DNA from: Bacteroidota bacterium
GTDB lineage: Bacteria > Bacteroidota > Bacteroidia > Chitinophagales > Chitinophagaceae
Reading direction: 5' to 3'
Assembly: GCA_023422565.1 (NCBI GenBank)
Contig: JAFAGR010000068.1
Location: forward strand, 1 to 63,618
Length of the DNA stretch: 63,618 nucleotides
The notes beneath the pieces are model-generated. The model worked only from the letters and a program-made list of their open reading frames with translations. It had not been told where the DNA came from and searched no databases. Below are positions 12,701-21,111 of the stretch, piece after piece. Each line of letters begins with the position of its first letter. Position 1 is the first letter of the stretch. The position numbers and the translations under genes are program-made.

Positions 12701-14736
12701 TGACTTCTAACATCACACCATGCGCCACTCAAAACCCTGCTACTTCTAACAGTATCGCGGTTACAATCAGTCCGATACCAACAGCTCCGGGCCCGATCAC
12801 GGGTATTACAGATGCTTGTCCGTACACCGACACAAACATCCCTGTAACTTTCACCATTGATCCTGTAGCCGGCGTTGCTGATTATACATGGGTTTATCCT
12901 TCCACAGGAGTAACTTATGTTTCAGGCCAGGGTACAACCGCACTTACTGTAACATTTGATAACAGCTTCGCACTCACCAATCAATATTTCAGGGTGAGAA
13001 CAAATTCATCTTTCCCTTGCAGCAGTTCATTCAGCGACCATGAGGTAAGGAAACTTATTCCTGCAATTCCGGGTGAGATCAGCGGTCCGGCTAACGTATG
13101 TACTTACATGGGTCAGCCCACAACTGCTACCTATTCAATCGCACCTGTGGTTAACGCGGTAGATTATACCTGGGTTGCTCCACCAAATGCAACCATAGAA
13201 AGCGGACAGGGAACCACTTCAATTACAGTAAGTTTCTCTTCAGCATTTGTGGCGGGAAGCCTTAAAGTAACTGCAAATTCAAATTGCGGATCAAGGGCGC
13301 CAAGGTCATTGGCTCTTGGAAGAACAGGTGCAGCAGCTCCCGGCCCGATCACCGGTCCAACGAATGCATGCCCTTATCTTGGCAACCTCACGCAGGCAAC
13401 CTATACGATCGATCCAGTTGCCAATGCCACCAATTATGAGTGGGTTGTGCCTTCAAACTGCAATATCGTAGGCGGACAAGGAAGCACAACACTTGTGGTA
13501 ACCTTCAACGCAAACTATACTTCCGGCCAAATAAGGGTGAGAGCACAGTCTGCCTGTAACAACAGCGGATACCGCTCACTTTCTGTTGCCAACGCCACTT
13601 ACTCAGCTCCGGGGCTTATCAGCGGACCTGAATCAGCATGTTCTTATATAGGAACTGCAACTGTAGCTACCTATAAAATAAATAAAGTACTGAATGCGCC
13701 TTCCTATCTGTGGACGGTTCCTGCGGGTTGCACCATCATGGCACATCCTGGCGGAACGGGAGCTAACGATACTATCATTGAAGTGGCATTTGATAACAAC
13801 TTTGTAAACGGAACGTCAATCACCGTACAGGCAACAGGTTGCATAACCACAGCGGCAAGCTCAATCCAGATTTCCAGAGCGGCGGCTTCGGGCACACCGG
13901 GAATATTTGCGGGACCAACCAACGTTTGCGAATACAAAGTGAGTGGCACAAATCCTTCGGGCACGATCGCCGAATACAGTGTAAGAAAAGCAAATGGCGC
14001 TTCATCTTACATCTGGACAGTGCCTTCAGGGGCAACCATCGTTTCTCATCCTAACGGAGCGGGTGCTAACGACACTTTGGTACACGTGATCTTCGATGCA
14101 GGCTTTACTGCGGGAACCATTTCCGTTGCCTCTTCAAACGGTTGCGGCGCAAGCTCCGCCCGTACTTTGAACATTACTACTCTTCAGCCAATGGCTCCGG
14201 GTGGTATCACCGCAGTTGAAACCGGTGTTTGCCCAAGCAGATCTTATACTTACAGCCTGGCCTCCCTCCCAATCAATGCAACAGGCATCAATTGGGCAGT
14301 ACCTGCCGGCGGAACCATTCTTTCCGGCCAGGGAACTACGTCAATTACAGTAGCGTACACTGACGAGGCGATCAGCGGAAACGTAACTGCAGTGGCCTTC
14401 AGCAACTGCGGAACCTCAGGTACGCGTAAGCTGTCAGTGAAACTCGCGGCCTGTGTGGGCGGCAAGCCGGTTACTAAAACGGCTGTTGCGGAAAATGAGT
14501 TTGAGGTAGCGGTTTATCCAAACCCGTCTCAGCACGTATTCAACGTGAAAATCAAGTCTCACGAAGCAGGTAAAATTCAGGTTCGCGTGCTTGATGTGAT
14601 GGGAAGAGAAGTAAGCCGCAAAATGGCAGCAGGCCATGAAACTATTATTCTTGGTTCTGAACTTAAAGCCGGAACATACTTTATAGAAGTTGTTCAGAAT
14701 GGCAAACGTTCAGTGACCAGGGTGATCAGGCAATAA
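6742..14736 (+). CDS. giant Ig/PKD-repeat adhesin with T9SS sorting domain
   Basis: Complete, 2664 aa. A hydrophobic signal segment near residues 53-71 ends in SASAQ, a typical signal peptidase site. The N-terminal extension is long, and Met31 (6832) is an alternative start giving a more usual signal peptide. Order: a beta-rich N-terminal domain (about 70-300); eight Ig-like domains (about 8281-10320) of two alternating kinds, CAGQPVTFTV and CEGSNVTFTA; a jelly-roll/MAM-like module like that of the upstream protein; RPTA-type repeats; three SYQWLLNGNPV-type repeats; six PKD-like repeats with GPTNACPY signatures; and a type A T9SS sorting domain (YPNP, AGTYFIEVVQ). Predicted surface or secreted adhesin exported by T9SS. 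Two-domain blocks repeat at exactly 510 bp. Ligand unknown. Confidence 0.93.
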   Translation: MQSFQRCYPAVLNQSPKGKLFRSFIPKQSFMRTSLPLTTGRKDFFSGSATLMLSVVLLLAGLFAANSASAQQASKYIFQTSGSASLALDRNGATVNMGSGTTQLVGAGQDDGRSGITSIGFTFPFMGSNTTQFSASSNGAIRLGGTLISATAYGNSFPVSSQQIIAPFWGDLATASNGKVHYKVQGTSPNRVLIVEFLNMEINYNSSSANGTYQARLYENGIIEFVYGSMSVGNVATNSGNNRNYAVGFSETTGADNQFSVDVDAPYNTSTTATRIINTINSTGAITGLTSTSDGSRRSFTFIPNGYRSQMISLSYGSNTWCAGEARDVTVTIKNIGNIAWDDVGKDINIGLKWNVDSDYGAGPSFITRQDAGGLAPGATATFTFPGVVPPTGAGTENLTADVVYEGVSWFAGNNLVVGPGNTVISSPAITKVALPGATVAAGAGTFCNSTTITASGGTGGTIYFQGTTSGGTSIATASTSQVVTNSGTYYFRSRNSSGCWGAEGSVTVTINKSPTISVQPQSQTICEGGSVNLSVTATGTPAPTYQWKKNGSPIGGATSSTYSIPSAVNGDGGAYTVDVTNLCSTITSSTANVVVNIAPAVTVDPVSQTICAGQPVTFTVTATGTNLNYQWRKGGVNIGGATGSSYSIASVSPGDAGSYDVVVSNTGCTSATSASATLTVNEPAVITLDPLSQAVCEGANVTFTASATGVPGVTYQWQKNGSDILGETTSSLSLTGVTAADNGSYTVIATNHCNSATSAAAVLTVNEAPAVTADPASQTICAGQPVTFTVSATGTNLTYQWRKGGVDINGATLSSYTIGTVAPGDAGNYDVVVSASGCASATSTAATLSVNESPLITLDPVSQTVCEGSNVTFTASASGTPAATYQWQKDGFDIVGETSSSLTLNGVSTADNGNYTVIATNLCNSATSAAATLVVNVAPAVTVDPASQTICAGQPVTFTVSATGTNLNYQWRKGGVDINGATSSSYTIAAVATGDAGNYDVVVSSTGCASATSAAATLTVNESPVITLNPVSQTVCEGSNVTFTAAASGVPAVTYQWQKDGLDIAGENSSSLTINSVTTADNGAYRVIATNTCGDATSTAATLLVNIAPVVTVDPVSQTICAGQPVTFTVTATGTNLNYQWRKNGSNIGGATTSSYSIASAALADGGTYDVVVSNTGCTSATSAGAVLVVNARPTAAITSGNATICSTYPTTISGNVTASGAWTLTLSDNQTTSGTGNGTFSFTVSPASNTTYTLTALTDANCTSIAADLTGAAVISTNPLPAAVSINPSSGTICNGQSIALEAIGTTTETGSAFSDNFTGASTLSSTGSTTGNRSQTWARENVNTNVNSTGVSFNPPNGGGGLIVAVSAASGTFGTATSSASTTLTSPAFSTIGFNTLALQYNHAYLDANVSGSAVVQVSTDNTNWTTVSTYTTNQGGSSSFSSVNTALNSYVNYPSVRVRFVYSASGSSGFFAAHAYWWALDDIAINGQLLPLYSWTADTGSGENGLPAGAGTPSATNKNISVDPSATTNYTLTATNPVTGCVSSATSAIAVNERPTADLSGGSVYCNGQTTTTTLSLAVTGAGTISGTLSDGTPFSGTAPTITVDVTPVSTTTYTIATLADANCTSIAADLSGSATVTVNARPTAVLSGGASYCNGDVTTTTLTLTVTGSGTISGTLSDGTPFSGTAPTITVDVTPSSTTTYTIATLVDANCTAIGGDMTGSATVTINPLLPVSVSIVSSDNDNEICDGASVTFTATPVNGGTSPSYQWLLNGNPVGADQDTYTTTSLANGDVVSVVLTSNITPCAVTNPATSNSIATIVNANQPVSVSIVSSENDNEICEGTSVTFTATPVNGGPTPSYQWLLNGNPVGTDQDTYTTTSLANGDVVSVVLTSDITPCATQNPATSNSIATVVNANQPVSVVISADVTAVCAGSVINFSLTPTNEGTNPAYQWYVNGVAVTDSTNTTFAPEFLADGDVVTVVLTSNITPCATQNPATSNSIAVTISPIPTAPGPITGITDACPYTDTNIPVTFTIDPVAGVADYTWVYPSTGVTYVSGQGTTALTVTFDNSFALTNQYFRVRTNSSFPCSSSFSDHEVRKLIPAIPGEISGPANVCTYMGQPTTATYSIAPVVNAVDYTWVAPPNATIESGQGTTSITVSFSSAFVAGSLKVTANSNCGSRAPRSLALGRTGAAAPGPITGPTNACPYLGNLTQATYTIDPVANATNYEWVVPSNCNIVGGQGSTTLVVTFNANYTSGQIRVRAQSACNNSGYRSLSVANATYSAPGLISGPESACSYIGTATVATYKINKVLNAPSYLWTVPAGCTIMAHPGGTGANDTIIEVAFDNNFVNGTSITVQATGCITTAASSIQISRAAASGTPGIFAGPTNVCEYKVSGTNPSGTIAEYSVRKANGASSYIWTVPSGATIVSHPNGAGANDTLVHVIFDAGFTAGTISVASSNGCGASSARTLNITTLQPMAPGGITAVETGVCPSRSYTYSLASLPINATGINWAVPAGGTILSGQGTTSITVAYTDEAISGNVTAVAFSNCGTSGTRKLSVKLAACVGGKPVTKTAVAENEFEVAVYPNPSQHVFNVKIKSHEAGKIQVRVLDVMGREVSRKMAAGHETIILGSELKAGTYFIEVVQNGKRSVTRVIRQ

Positions 14737-14766
14737 CATAAGGTCATTTTGATAAGATTTTAAAGA

Positions 14767-14806
14767 GAGCGGTGGGTGCTGGAAAGCACTCGCCGCTCAT
14801 TCTTTT
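14767..14806 (+). terminator. strong Rho-independent terminator after second giant adhesin
   Basis: A 14-bp stem (14767-14780 with 14785-14798, two G-U wobbles) closes on a GGAA tetraloop and is followed by ATTCTTTT. It separates the adhesin from the polysaccharide locus. Confidence 0.9.
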
Positions 14807-14851
14807 AGCCTGTTTTTATAATTATTCCGTTTCTTTGCAATTTTACGACAT

Positions 14852-15610
14852 ATGAATAAATTTTATTTGGGTGGATTGTGCGTACTTTTCCTCATTTTTT
14901 TTCAATCTTGTTTATCACCCAGTAAGCTCTATTACTTTCACGATCAGCAAGTTGCAAAGCAAAAGCTGGATTCGCTTGAACAGGATAAACTGGTTAAGAT
15001 CAAAAAAGGCGACCGTCTCCAGATAACCGTGAGTTCGCCGGACCCGGCAATAACTACCTACCTGAACCCTTTTGGCGTGGCCAGTGCGGGTTCTTTCGAG
15101 CAGCAGTCAAACAACGGATTTTTGGTAAGCCAGGAAGGGATGATCGACTTTCCACAAATTGGAAAAGTGAAGGTTGACAGCATTACCACAAAAGAGGCTG
15201 CGGAAATGATCAGCTCGAAGCTTTCCTTTTGGTACAAAGAAATCTTTGTAGATGTAAACCTTACCGGCAGAGTGTATTTCATGAGCGGAAGAAATGGCAC
15301 GGATATACCTATGAGAAATGAGCGGCTTACTATATTTGAAGCCATGGCCCAATCCGGGGTGCAAGATCCTTACGACAAAAGGCATAAAGTGTGGCTGGTG
15401 AGAGAAGAGAATGGGGAGCGCGACTTCGCCCAGCTTAACCTTGCGAGTAAAGAAATTTTTAATTCTCCTTATTACTACCTGCGAAACAATGATCTCATCT
15501 ACCTTCAACCCGGTAGAATGAGTACATTCCTTAGCCCAAACAGCCCGGCTCGCAGTATTCTAACACTCTCAGGGGTTTTGCTCACTCTCTACATCGCATT
15601 AAGGCAATAA
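14852..15610 (+). CDS. polysaccharide export outer-membrane lipoprotein (Wza-like)
   Basis: 252 aa. The signal peptide ends in a lipobox-like FFQSC, so the mature protein is a lipoprotein. The Poly_export domain follows (about residues 45-130, with KKGDRLQITVSSPDPAI), then an SLBB-like segment (GRNGTDIPMRNERLTIFEAM) and a C-terminal hydrophobic helix (about 232-249) that may cross the outer membrane, as the Wza C-terminal helix does. The family forms the outer-membrane exit pore for capsule or exopolysaccharide. It is followed after one base by the Wzc-like gene, its usual partner, and is the first gene of the polysaccharide locus. A TTTCTTTG element at 14830-14837 is one mismatch from TAnnTTTG but very close to the start codon, so it is only a possible promoter. 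Confidence 0.9.
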   Translation: MNKFYLGGLCVLFLIFFQSCLSPSKLYYFHDQQVAKQKLDSLEQDKLVKIKKGDRLQITVSSPDPAITTYLNPFGVASAGSFEQQSNNGFLVSQEGMIDFPQIGKVKVDSITTKEAAEMISSKLSFWYKEIFVDVNLTGRVYFMSGRNGTDIPMRNERLTIFEAMAQSGVQDPYDKRHKVWLVREENGERDFAQLNLASKEIFNSPYYYLRNNDLIYLQPGRMSTFLSPNSPARSILTLSGVLLTLYIALRQ

Positions 15611-15611
15611 C

Positions 15612-17960
15612 ATGAAGAAAGAGGATTACAATGTGTGGGAGGGTCAAACTACTTTGACCGAAAAAGATCCAACAAATGAAGGCCTGTTGAAAGGCGGACT
15701 GGATATCGACTTCCGCAGAATATTATCTGCATGGCCCTATGTGCTATTGTTTGCGTTCCTGGGTTTTTTGGCCGGAAGCATTTACCTCCGTTACGTAGAA
15801 AATATCTATCATGTTTCTACAAGCATCACCATTGAGGAGAAACAGGAAGTTGCCATCGGCCAGGCGATCTTCGGAACTACCCGCGATCCCTTTAATGATA
15901 AGATCGCTTTCTTCAAATCTCCAACGCTTGCTTTAAAGCTTGTTGATTCACTTGGCCTGCAGTACAAGGCTGAAGCAAAGGGTAGGCTGAAAGACCGGAA
16001 CTTCTACAGTCTTATAAAATGGTTCATCATCAACAAGGATAATGAAGATGTGCCTGAAATTAATTTTACTCTTGAAGCGCAGAAAGATTTTTTCAACTAC
16101 ACAGCCAATGCTTCATCAGGCAAAGCAAAGTGGGGAGAGCCATTCATGGTGGGAAACAACAAGGTTGTGGTTTACAAACTTGAAGAGTTCACCAGCCAAA
16201 CGCCAATTCTCTGCTACAGCACAAACCGCCTGGCTACTGCTTTTGAAATAAGCCGGAAGCTGAACATAAGTTCAACCAAGGAGAGTAACATCCTTAATAT
16301 AAGTTATGCCGACATTTCAAGCGATAGGGCGATAGACATTTTGAATGGACTTATACAGCTTTATAATGATGTACTGGAGCTTGATAAAACGCAATCTTTT
16401 TCGCAGGCAATAGATTTTATCGGAAACAGGATAGAGCCACTCGCGCGCGAACTTGATTCAATTGAAACCTCGCTGGCCCAGTTCAAATCTTCAAGAGGGT
16501 TTGTAGGCCTTTCCGCCAACGGTGAATTGTATCTGGAAAAGATGCGTGAATTTGAAAGAGAGAAGAACGAGATCGATATAATGAAAGGAACGATCTCTAA
16601 TGTGGAAGCCTTCATTAAAAATCCGGGACTAAAAGAAGAAGACCTTGCCTTTGTGGGCATCGTAGACCAGGGCTTGCAGAACTCTTTAAGGCAATACCAG
16701 GAAACACGTGCGCTTCGTGATAAAATGGCGTTGGTAATGACGGAGAATAACCAGAACCTGAAGCAGGTTGATGAGCAACTTGCTGAAATGAGGGGCAATA
16801 TGGATAAGCAGGTTAACAATTATAAAAATAACCTGAGGATTGCGGAGAACAAATACGAGAAGAATATAAGCACGGCCACAAGCCTGATTCGAAATACGCC
16901 GATGGATGAGAAGGTGCTGATCAGCAAGTTCAGAATGCAGAGCATCAAGGAAACGCTGTACCTCACACTCTTGCAAAAACGTGAGGAAGCGAGCATTCAG
17001 AAGGCATCGGTTACGGTAAATACAAAAATACTTTCTCCGCCTGCCCGCATCAACGCCACCATTAAGCCTTCAAAAGGAAACATACTTTTAATTTCTGTTC
17101 TTTCCGGCTTGTTTCTTCCGTTGTTGTTCTTTATAATCAAAGAATTGCTGAACAACAAGATTGTCAGCAAAAAACAATTGCAGTCAATGACCTCAATTCC
17201 CGTGATCGCCGAATTGGAACATGTAGACGATTTTGCGCAGATGCCTTTTGTAGTTGAAGAAACGAAGCGGTCAATGTTTGGCGAACAGATCAGGGCTTTA
17301 AGAACAAACATCAACTTTTATACTTCCGGTGATCCGGGTTGTAAATTCATTGTACTTACGTCCAGCGTTAGTGGAGAAGGAAAGTCATTTATTTCAATGA
17401 ACCTTGCCAAGAGCTATGCATTGCAGGGAAAAAAAGTTGCCTTGCTTGAATTTGACCTTCGCCGCCCGAAGATCAGTTCTGCCGTTGGCACTCCTCGCGA
17501 TCAGCCCGGTATGTCTTCAGTACTGATCGGTAAAAGCAAAGTGGAAGACATCATAGTGACGCTTGGCGATAATACACTGGGCCAACTTGATTTCTTTCCG
17601 GCCGGGGCCATTCCTCCAAACCCGCAGGAACTTCTTTCCGGTAAATACATCAATGTGATCAAAGACCATCTTGATGCAAACTATGAGATAGTGGTTGTGG
17701 ATACGCCGCCTTATGGCATTGTTGCCGATGCGCAGATCCTTGGGCAATGGGCGGATGTAACCTTGATCGTTACAAGATTCAAGCAAACGATCAAAGACCA
17801 GATTGCGGAAATTAATGAATGGGAAAGCCGTAAAGTGTTCAGAAGGATCGCTATTGTATTTAACGGCGTGAAGAATAAAGGTTACTTCGGAAGTAAGTAC
17901 GGTAATTACTATTACAAGCGGAAATACGGATACACGTATTATTCGGGTGGGAAAAAATAA
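15612..17960 (+). CDS. Wzc-like chain-length determinant and BY-type tyrosine kinase
   Basis: 782 aa inner-membrane protein. A Wzz-type N-terminal domain with a first TM helix near residues 38-58 is followed by a long periplasmic coiled coil (about 250-450) and a second TM near 490-513. The cytoplasmic kinase has Walker A SSVSGEGKS (about 585), Walker A' FDLRRP (about 614) and Walker B VVVDTPP (about 694). The tail carries nine tyrosines in its last 26 residues, the autophosphorylation cluster of BY-kinases. It regulates chain length and export together with the lipoprotein encoded just upstream. It is a fused type (periplasmic and kinase parts in one chain), as is usual outside Firmicutes. 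Confidence 0.93.
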   Translation: MKKEDYNVWEGQTTLTEKDPTNEGLLKGGLDIDFRRILSAWPYVLLFAFLGFLAGSIYLRYVENIYHVSTSITIEEKQEVAIGQAIFGTTRDPFNDKIAFFKSPTLALKLVDSLGLQYKAEAKGRLKDRNFYSLIKWFIINKDNEDVPEINFTLEAQKDFFNYTANASSGKAKWGEPFMVGNNKVVVYKLEEFTSQTPILCYSTNRLATAFEISRKLNISSTKESNILNISYADISSDRAIDILNGLIQLYNDVLELDKTQSFSQAIDFIGNRIEPLARELDSIETSLAQFKSSRGFVGLSANGELYLEKMREFEREKNEIDIMKGTISNVEAFIKNPGLKEEDLAFVGIVDQGLQNSLRQYQETRALRDKMALVMTENNQNLKQVDEQLAEMRGNMDKQVNNYKNNLRIAENKYEKNISTATSLIRNTPMDEKVLISKFRMQSIKETLYLTLLQKREEASIQKASVTVNTKILSPPARINATIKPSKGNILLISVLSGLFLPLLFFIIKELLNNKIVSKKQLQSMTSIPVIAELEHVDDFAQMPFVVEETKRSMFGEQIRALRTNINFYTSGDPGCKFIVLTSSVSGEGKSFISMNLAKSYALQGKKVALLEFDLRRPKISSAVGTPRDQPGMSSVLIGKSKVEDIIVTLGDNTLGQLDFFPAGAIPPNPQELLSGKYINVIKDHLDANYEIVVVDTPPYGIVADAQILGQWADVTLIVTRFKQTIKDQIAEINEWESRKVFRRIAIVFNGVKNKGYFGSKYGNYYYKRKYGYTYYSGGKK

Positions 17961-17967
17961 TTTTAAG

Positions 17968-17992
17968 ACCGGGCTGCATGCCTGGTTTTTAT
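17968..17992 (+). terminator. possible short hairpin terminator
   Basis: ACCGGGC (17968-17974) and GCCTGGT (17980-17986) form a 7-bp stem with one G-U pair, followed by TTTTATT. Since the next gene lies 50 bp further in the same direction, this may attenuate rather than end transcription. Confidence 0.5.
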
Positions 17993-18010
17993 TGAAACAG
18001 TGAAAGCGCA

Positions 18011-19801
18011 GTGAAAAAATTCGTTCAAAAATATTTCCAATATTTCTATTACTTCTATTCTCACCTCCGGCATAGAATCTTCCTCAGTTTAGGGCTTAGC
18101 GTGATGGTGGGCCTCATGGACGGACTCGGTCTCGCGATGTTCATTCCTTTGCTTCAAATGGTAGATGGAAGCAGTAAGGAAGTGAGAAGTGAGGATATGG
18201 GGAAGTTCTCCGCATTGGGCGACTTGTTGAATACTCTTGATATTCCGTTGACGCTCGGCGTAGTGTTGGGCATTATTGTTTTCTTCTTCAGCATGAAGGG
18301 GATAATGAAATTTTTTGAAGGCCTTGTAAGAGTAAAAAACGAACAGTCTTTTATGAAGAACGTTCGCCATCAAAATATAAAAGCCCTTTCGAATTTCAAC
18401 TTCAATAGTTTTATGAATTCGGATATCGGGCGTATCCAGAATACCTTTACAGCAGAGGTGGTAAAGGTTAACCAGGGTTACCGGTATTATTTCATTTGCC
18501 TTCAATACAGCGTGTCTGTAATTGTTTACATCTTTCTCGCCTTCATGGCCAATCCACAGTTTGCACTTTTTGTGGTTATCGGCGGCAGTTTATCCGGCGT
18601 GTTGTTCACCCGGTTTCATAAACGGACGAAAGGGCTGTCAAAAAAGATCACCAAAGACAGCCACTATTTCCAGGGCTTGTTGATTCAAAAAGTGGCTTTT
18701 TTCAAATACCTCAAAGCAACGGGATTGATGAGCCGCTATGCAAAGAAACTGGAGGATACCAATAATGCCATCGAGCTTTCACAAAGAAAGGCGGGAACTA
18801 TAAATGCATTGCTGGCGGCGATCCGCGAACCGTTGATCATCCTTGTAGTAGTTGCGGTTATTTTGCTGCAGGTTTTTTATTTCGGACAAACCATAGCGAT
18901 CATAATTCTGAGTTTGCTGTTGTTTTATCGCGCCCTTACTTTTTTAATGGGAATGCAGAATTTCTGGAACCTGTTTTTGGGAATTTCAGGTTCATTGTTA
19001 AACATGGATTCCTTCATTAAAGAACTTCGTGCAGGAAAAGAGAAGACCGGTAAAGAAAATTTTCCGGGCTTTACAACCGGAGTTGAGATCCGCAATCTTG
19101 ATTTTCAATACAATGAAAAGAAGATACTCAATAACATAAACCTGCAGTTTCAAAAGAATGAAACCATCGCCATAATCGGCGAAAGCGGGTCAGGAAAAAC
19201 GACGCTGCTGAACATGGTTGCGGGTTTATTAAAACCATCCGGCGGATCTGTTTTGATAGATGGTGTCAGTCTTGAAAAGTACAGGGCCGAAACTTACCAG
19301 AGGCATATCGGCTACATTACACAGGAGCCCGTGATCTTCAATGATACCGTGTTTAACAATGTAACCTTCTGGGCAGAAAAGAATGAAAAGAACTTTGCCC
19401 GCTTTGAGAACGCGTTGAAACAGGCGAGCATTTATGATTTTGTGATGCAGCAAGACGGAAATGAGGATACAATTGTAGGCAACAACGGCATCAGCCTAAG
19501 CGGAGGGCAGAAGCAGCGTTTATCAATTGCGCGCGAGTTGTATAAGGAGGTTGATTTTCTTTTTATGGATGAAGCTACATCAGCGCTGGATTCAGAAACA
19601 GAAAAAATGATCCGTGAGAATATTGAAAGCCTGAAAGGTAAGTATACAATATTCATGATCGCACACCGCCTTTCCACAGTTCGAAATGCCGACCGGATCA
19701 TTCTGATGAACCAGGGACAGGTAGAAGCCAGCGGGAACTTTGAAGAACTTATCAGCAAGTCAACACTGTTTAGTAAGATGGTTGAATTGCAGGGGATATA
19801 A
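18011..19801 (+). CDS. ABC transporter, fused permease and ATPase (polysaccharide/lipid flippase type)
   Basis: 596 aa with a GTG start. The N-terminal half is a type IV exporter membrane domain (about residues 20-315, several hydrophobic helices). The C-terminal nucleotide-binding domain carries Walker A GESGSGKTT (about 388), signature LSGGQKQR (about 494), Walker B FLFMDEATSALDS (about 514) and H-loop AHRLS (about 550). The family exports lipids or lipid-linked glycans (MsbA/PglK-like). The neighbouring PglC-F-like genes make a PglK-like role, flipping an undecaprenyl-linked oligosaccharide, attractive. No Wzx-type flippase is visible in the locus. The substrate assignment is inference. 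Confidence 0.85.
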   Translation: MKKFVQKYFQYFYYFYSHLRHRIFLSLGLSVMVGLMDGLGLAMFIPLLQMVDGSSKEVRSEDMGKFSALGDLLNTLDIPLTLGVVLGIIVFFFSMKGIMKFFEGLVRVKNEQSFMKNVRHQNIKALSNFNFNSFMNSDIGRIQNTFTAEVVKVNQGYRYYFICLQYSVSVIVYIFLAFMANPQFALFVVIGGSLSGVLFTRFHKRTKGLSKKITKDSHYFQGLLIQKVAFFKYLKATGLMSRYAKKLEDTNNAIELSQRKAGTINALLAAIREPLIILVVVAVILLQVFYFGQTIAIIILSLLLFYRALTFLMGMQNFWNLFLGISGSLLNMDSFIKELRAGKEKTGKENFPGFTTGVEIRNLDFQYNEKKILNNINLQFQKNETIAIIGESGSGKTTLLNMVAGLLKPSGGSVLIDGVSLEKYRAETYQRHIGYITQEPVIFNDTVFNNVTFWAEKNEKNFARFENALKQASIYDFVMQQDGNEDTIVGNNGISLSGGQKQRLSIARELYKEVDFLFMDEATSALDSETEKMIRENIESLKGKYTIFMIAHRLSTVRNADRIILMNQGQVEASGNFEELISKSTLFSKMVELQGI

Positions 19802-19823
19802 TGCCCGCATCAAAAAATGTTAA

Positions 19824-21074
19824 ATGAACACAACAGAAAATAAGAAGAGTAAAAAAGTTTTCCTGATCACCAAGTTGAAAACCACCAATCTTGGTAACCA
19901 GGCGCTCACAATGGAACTGATCAAAATTTTTGAAGAGAAGATCGGTAAAGAAAATTTGCATGTGGCAGGCAGGCCGCTTGGCCTTGTGGGGTACAATGAA
20001 AAGGCCTTACTCGCTTCATCAAACCCGGAGGAATTGTTTGATAAGTGGGCAGATGCCATTATCAGGAAGTATAAAAAACTTAGTAAGGGCGGTGCCTTTC
20101 GCGCAAAGGTGGGAAGCTTTTCGCTTGATGAGATAAAGGGTGCGGCAATAAAAGTGCACCGGCTAAAAGCGATCTTTCGCCCGATGGTTCGCTTCATAAG
20201 AAAATCATCCTTGTTCAATAAGTCTTACCTGAACCGCCTTGACGTGATAAACAACAGCGATTATGTGGTGTACAGTGGCGCGGGAGAGATTGGCGATTAT
20301 CATATTTTTCTTCGCCAGTTGCTCGAACTGCGCATTGCGCAAAAGCTCGGTAAGAAAACCGGTGGTATTAACCAATCGCTCACGGTAAGGTCTGATGTGT
20401 ACAAGCGCATCGTAAAACATGTGTATGGAAAAATGGACCACGTGGTGGTGAGAGGAAATATTTCAAAAGAAGAATTGGTTAAGATAGGTGTGGAGGCGCA
20501 GAAAGTTTCAGTGTTCCCGGATACCGCTATTCTTACCAAACCAAAAGGGCAAAGGCCCCCATCCACAAATACCGTGGGCCTCAACCTCACACGCGATGTA
20601 AGCTTTGATTGGGAGGATGCTGAAATTGTAGTTAAGAAGCTTCGTGAAAAGAATAAGAAGATCGTGTACATCACCAATGAGCCTGTTGGGGATTCGCCCA
20701 TCAGCGAAGGGTTTAACACCAGGTTTGGTATTCCATCCTTAACTGCTTCTGAAAGTTATCTTGATTATGCGCAAAAACTGTCACAATTTGATTTTGTTAT
20801 AAGCACGCGATTACATACTAACGTAATGTCCCTCTCTGCCGGCACGCCGGTTATTCCGATAGAAGGAAAGGTTTTTAAAACAAGGGAATTGGTTGACGAA
20901 TTTAAATATCCGGTTGCTGCGGTGAATGTGAACGATAAGCAATGGGCTGCGAAGGTTGCTGAATCAATAGATAAGGTAGTGGAGAACAAAATTGACTTTG
21001 ATACATTTTTCAACAACACACTGCCTGATGTTCGTAAAAGAGTTTACGGAAATGTGAACTGGATAATTAATTAA
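19824..21074 (+). CDS. polysaccharide pyruvyl transferase family protein
   Basis: 416 aa. The N-terminal motif LGNQALTMELI and the C-terminal STRLHTNVMSLSAGTPVIPI are those of the pyruvyl transferase family (CsaB/WcaK type), a GT-B-like fold. Members transfer pyruvate from phosphoenolpyruvate to sugars as ketals, adding negative charge to a glycan. It sits between the ABC flippase and two GT4 genes. Family assignment is good; the acceptor sugar cannot be deduced. Confidence 0.82.
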   Translation: MNTTENKKSKKVFLITKLKTTNLGNQALTMELIKIFEEKIGKENLHVAGRPLGLVGYNEKALLASSNPEELFDKWADAIIRKYKKLSKGGAFRAKVGSFSLDEIKGAAIKVHRLKAIFRPMVRFIRKSSLFNKSYLNRLDVINNSDYVVYSGAGEIGDYHIFLRQLLELRIAQKLGKKTGGINQSLTVRSDVYKRIVKHVYGKMDHVVVRGNISKEELVKIGVEAQKVSVFPDTAILTKPKGQRPPSTNTVGLNLTRDVSFDWEDAEIVVKKLREKNKKIVYITNEPVGDSPISEGFNTRFGIPSLTASESYLDYAQKLSQFDFVISTRLHTNVMSLSAGTPVIPIEGKVFKTRELVDEFKYPVAAVNVNDKQWAAKVAESIDKVVENKIDFDTFFNNTLPDVRKRVYGNVNWIIN

Positions 21075-21111
21075 GTATAACATTAAAAATCTTCCGGATA
21101 ATTTCCCCGGT

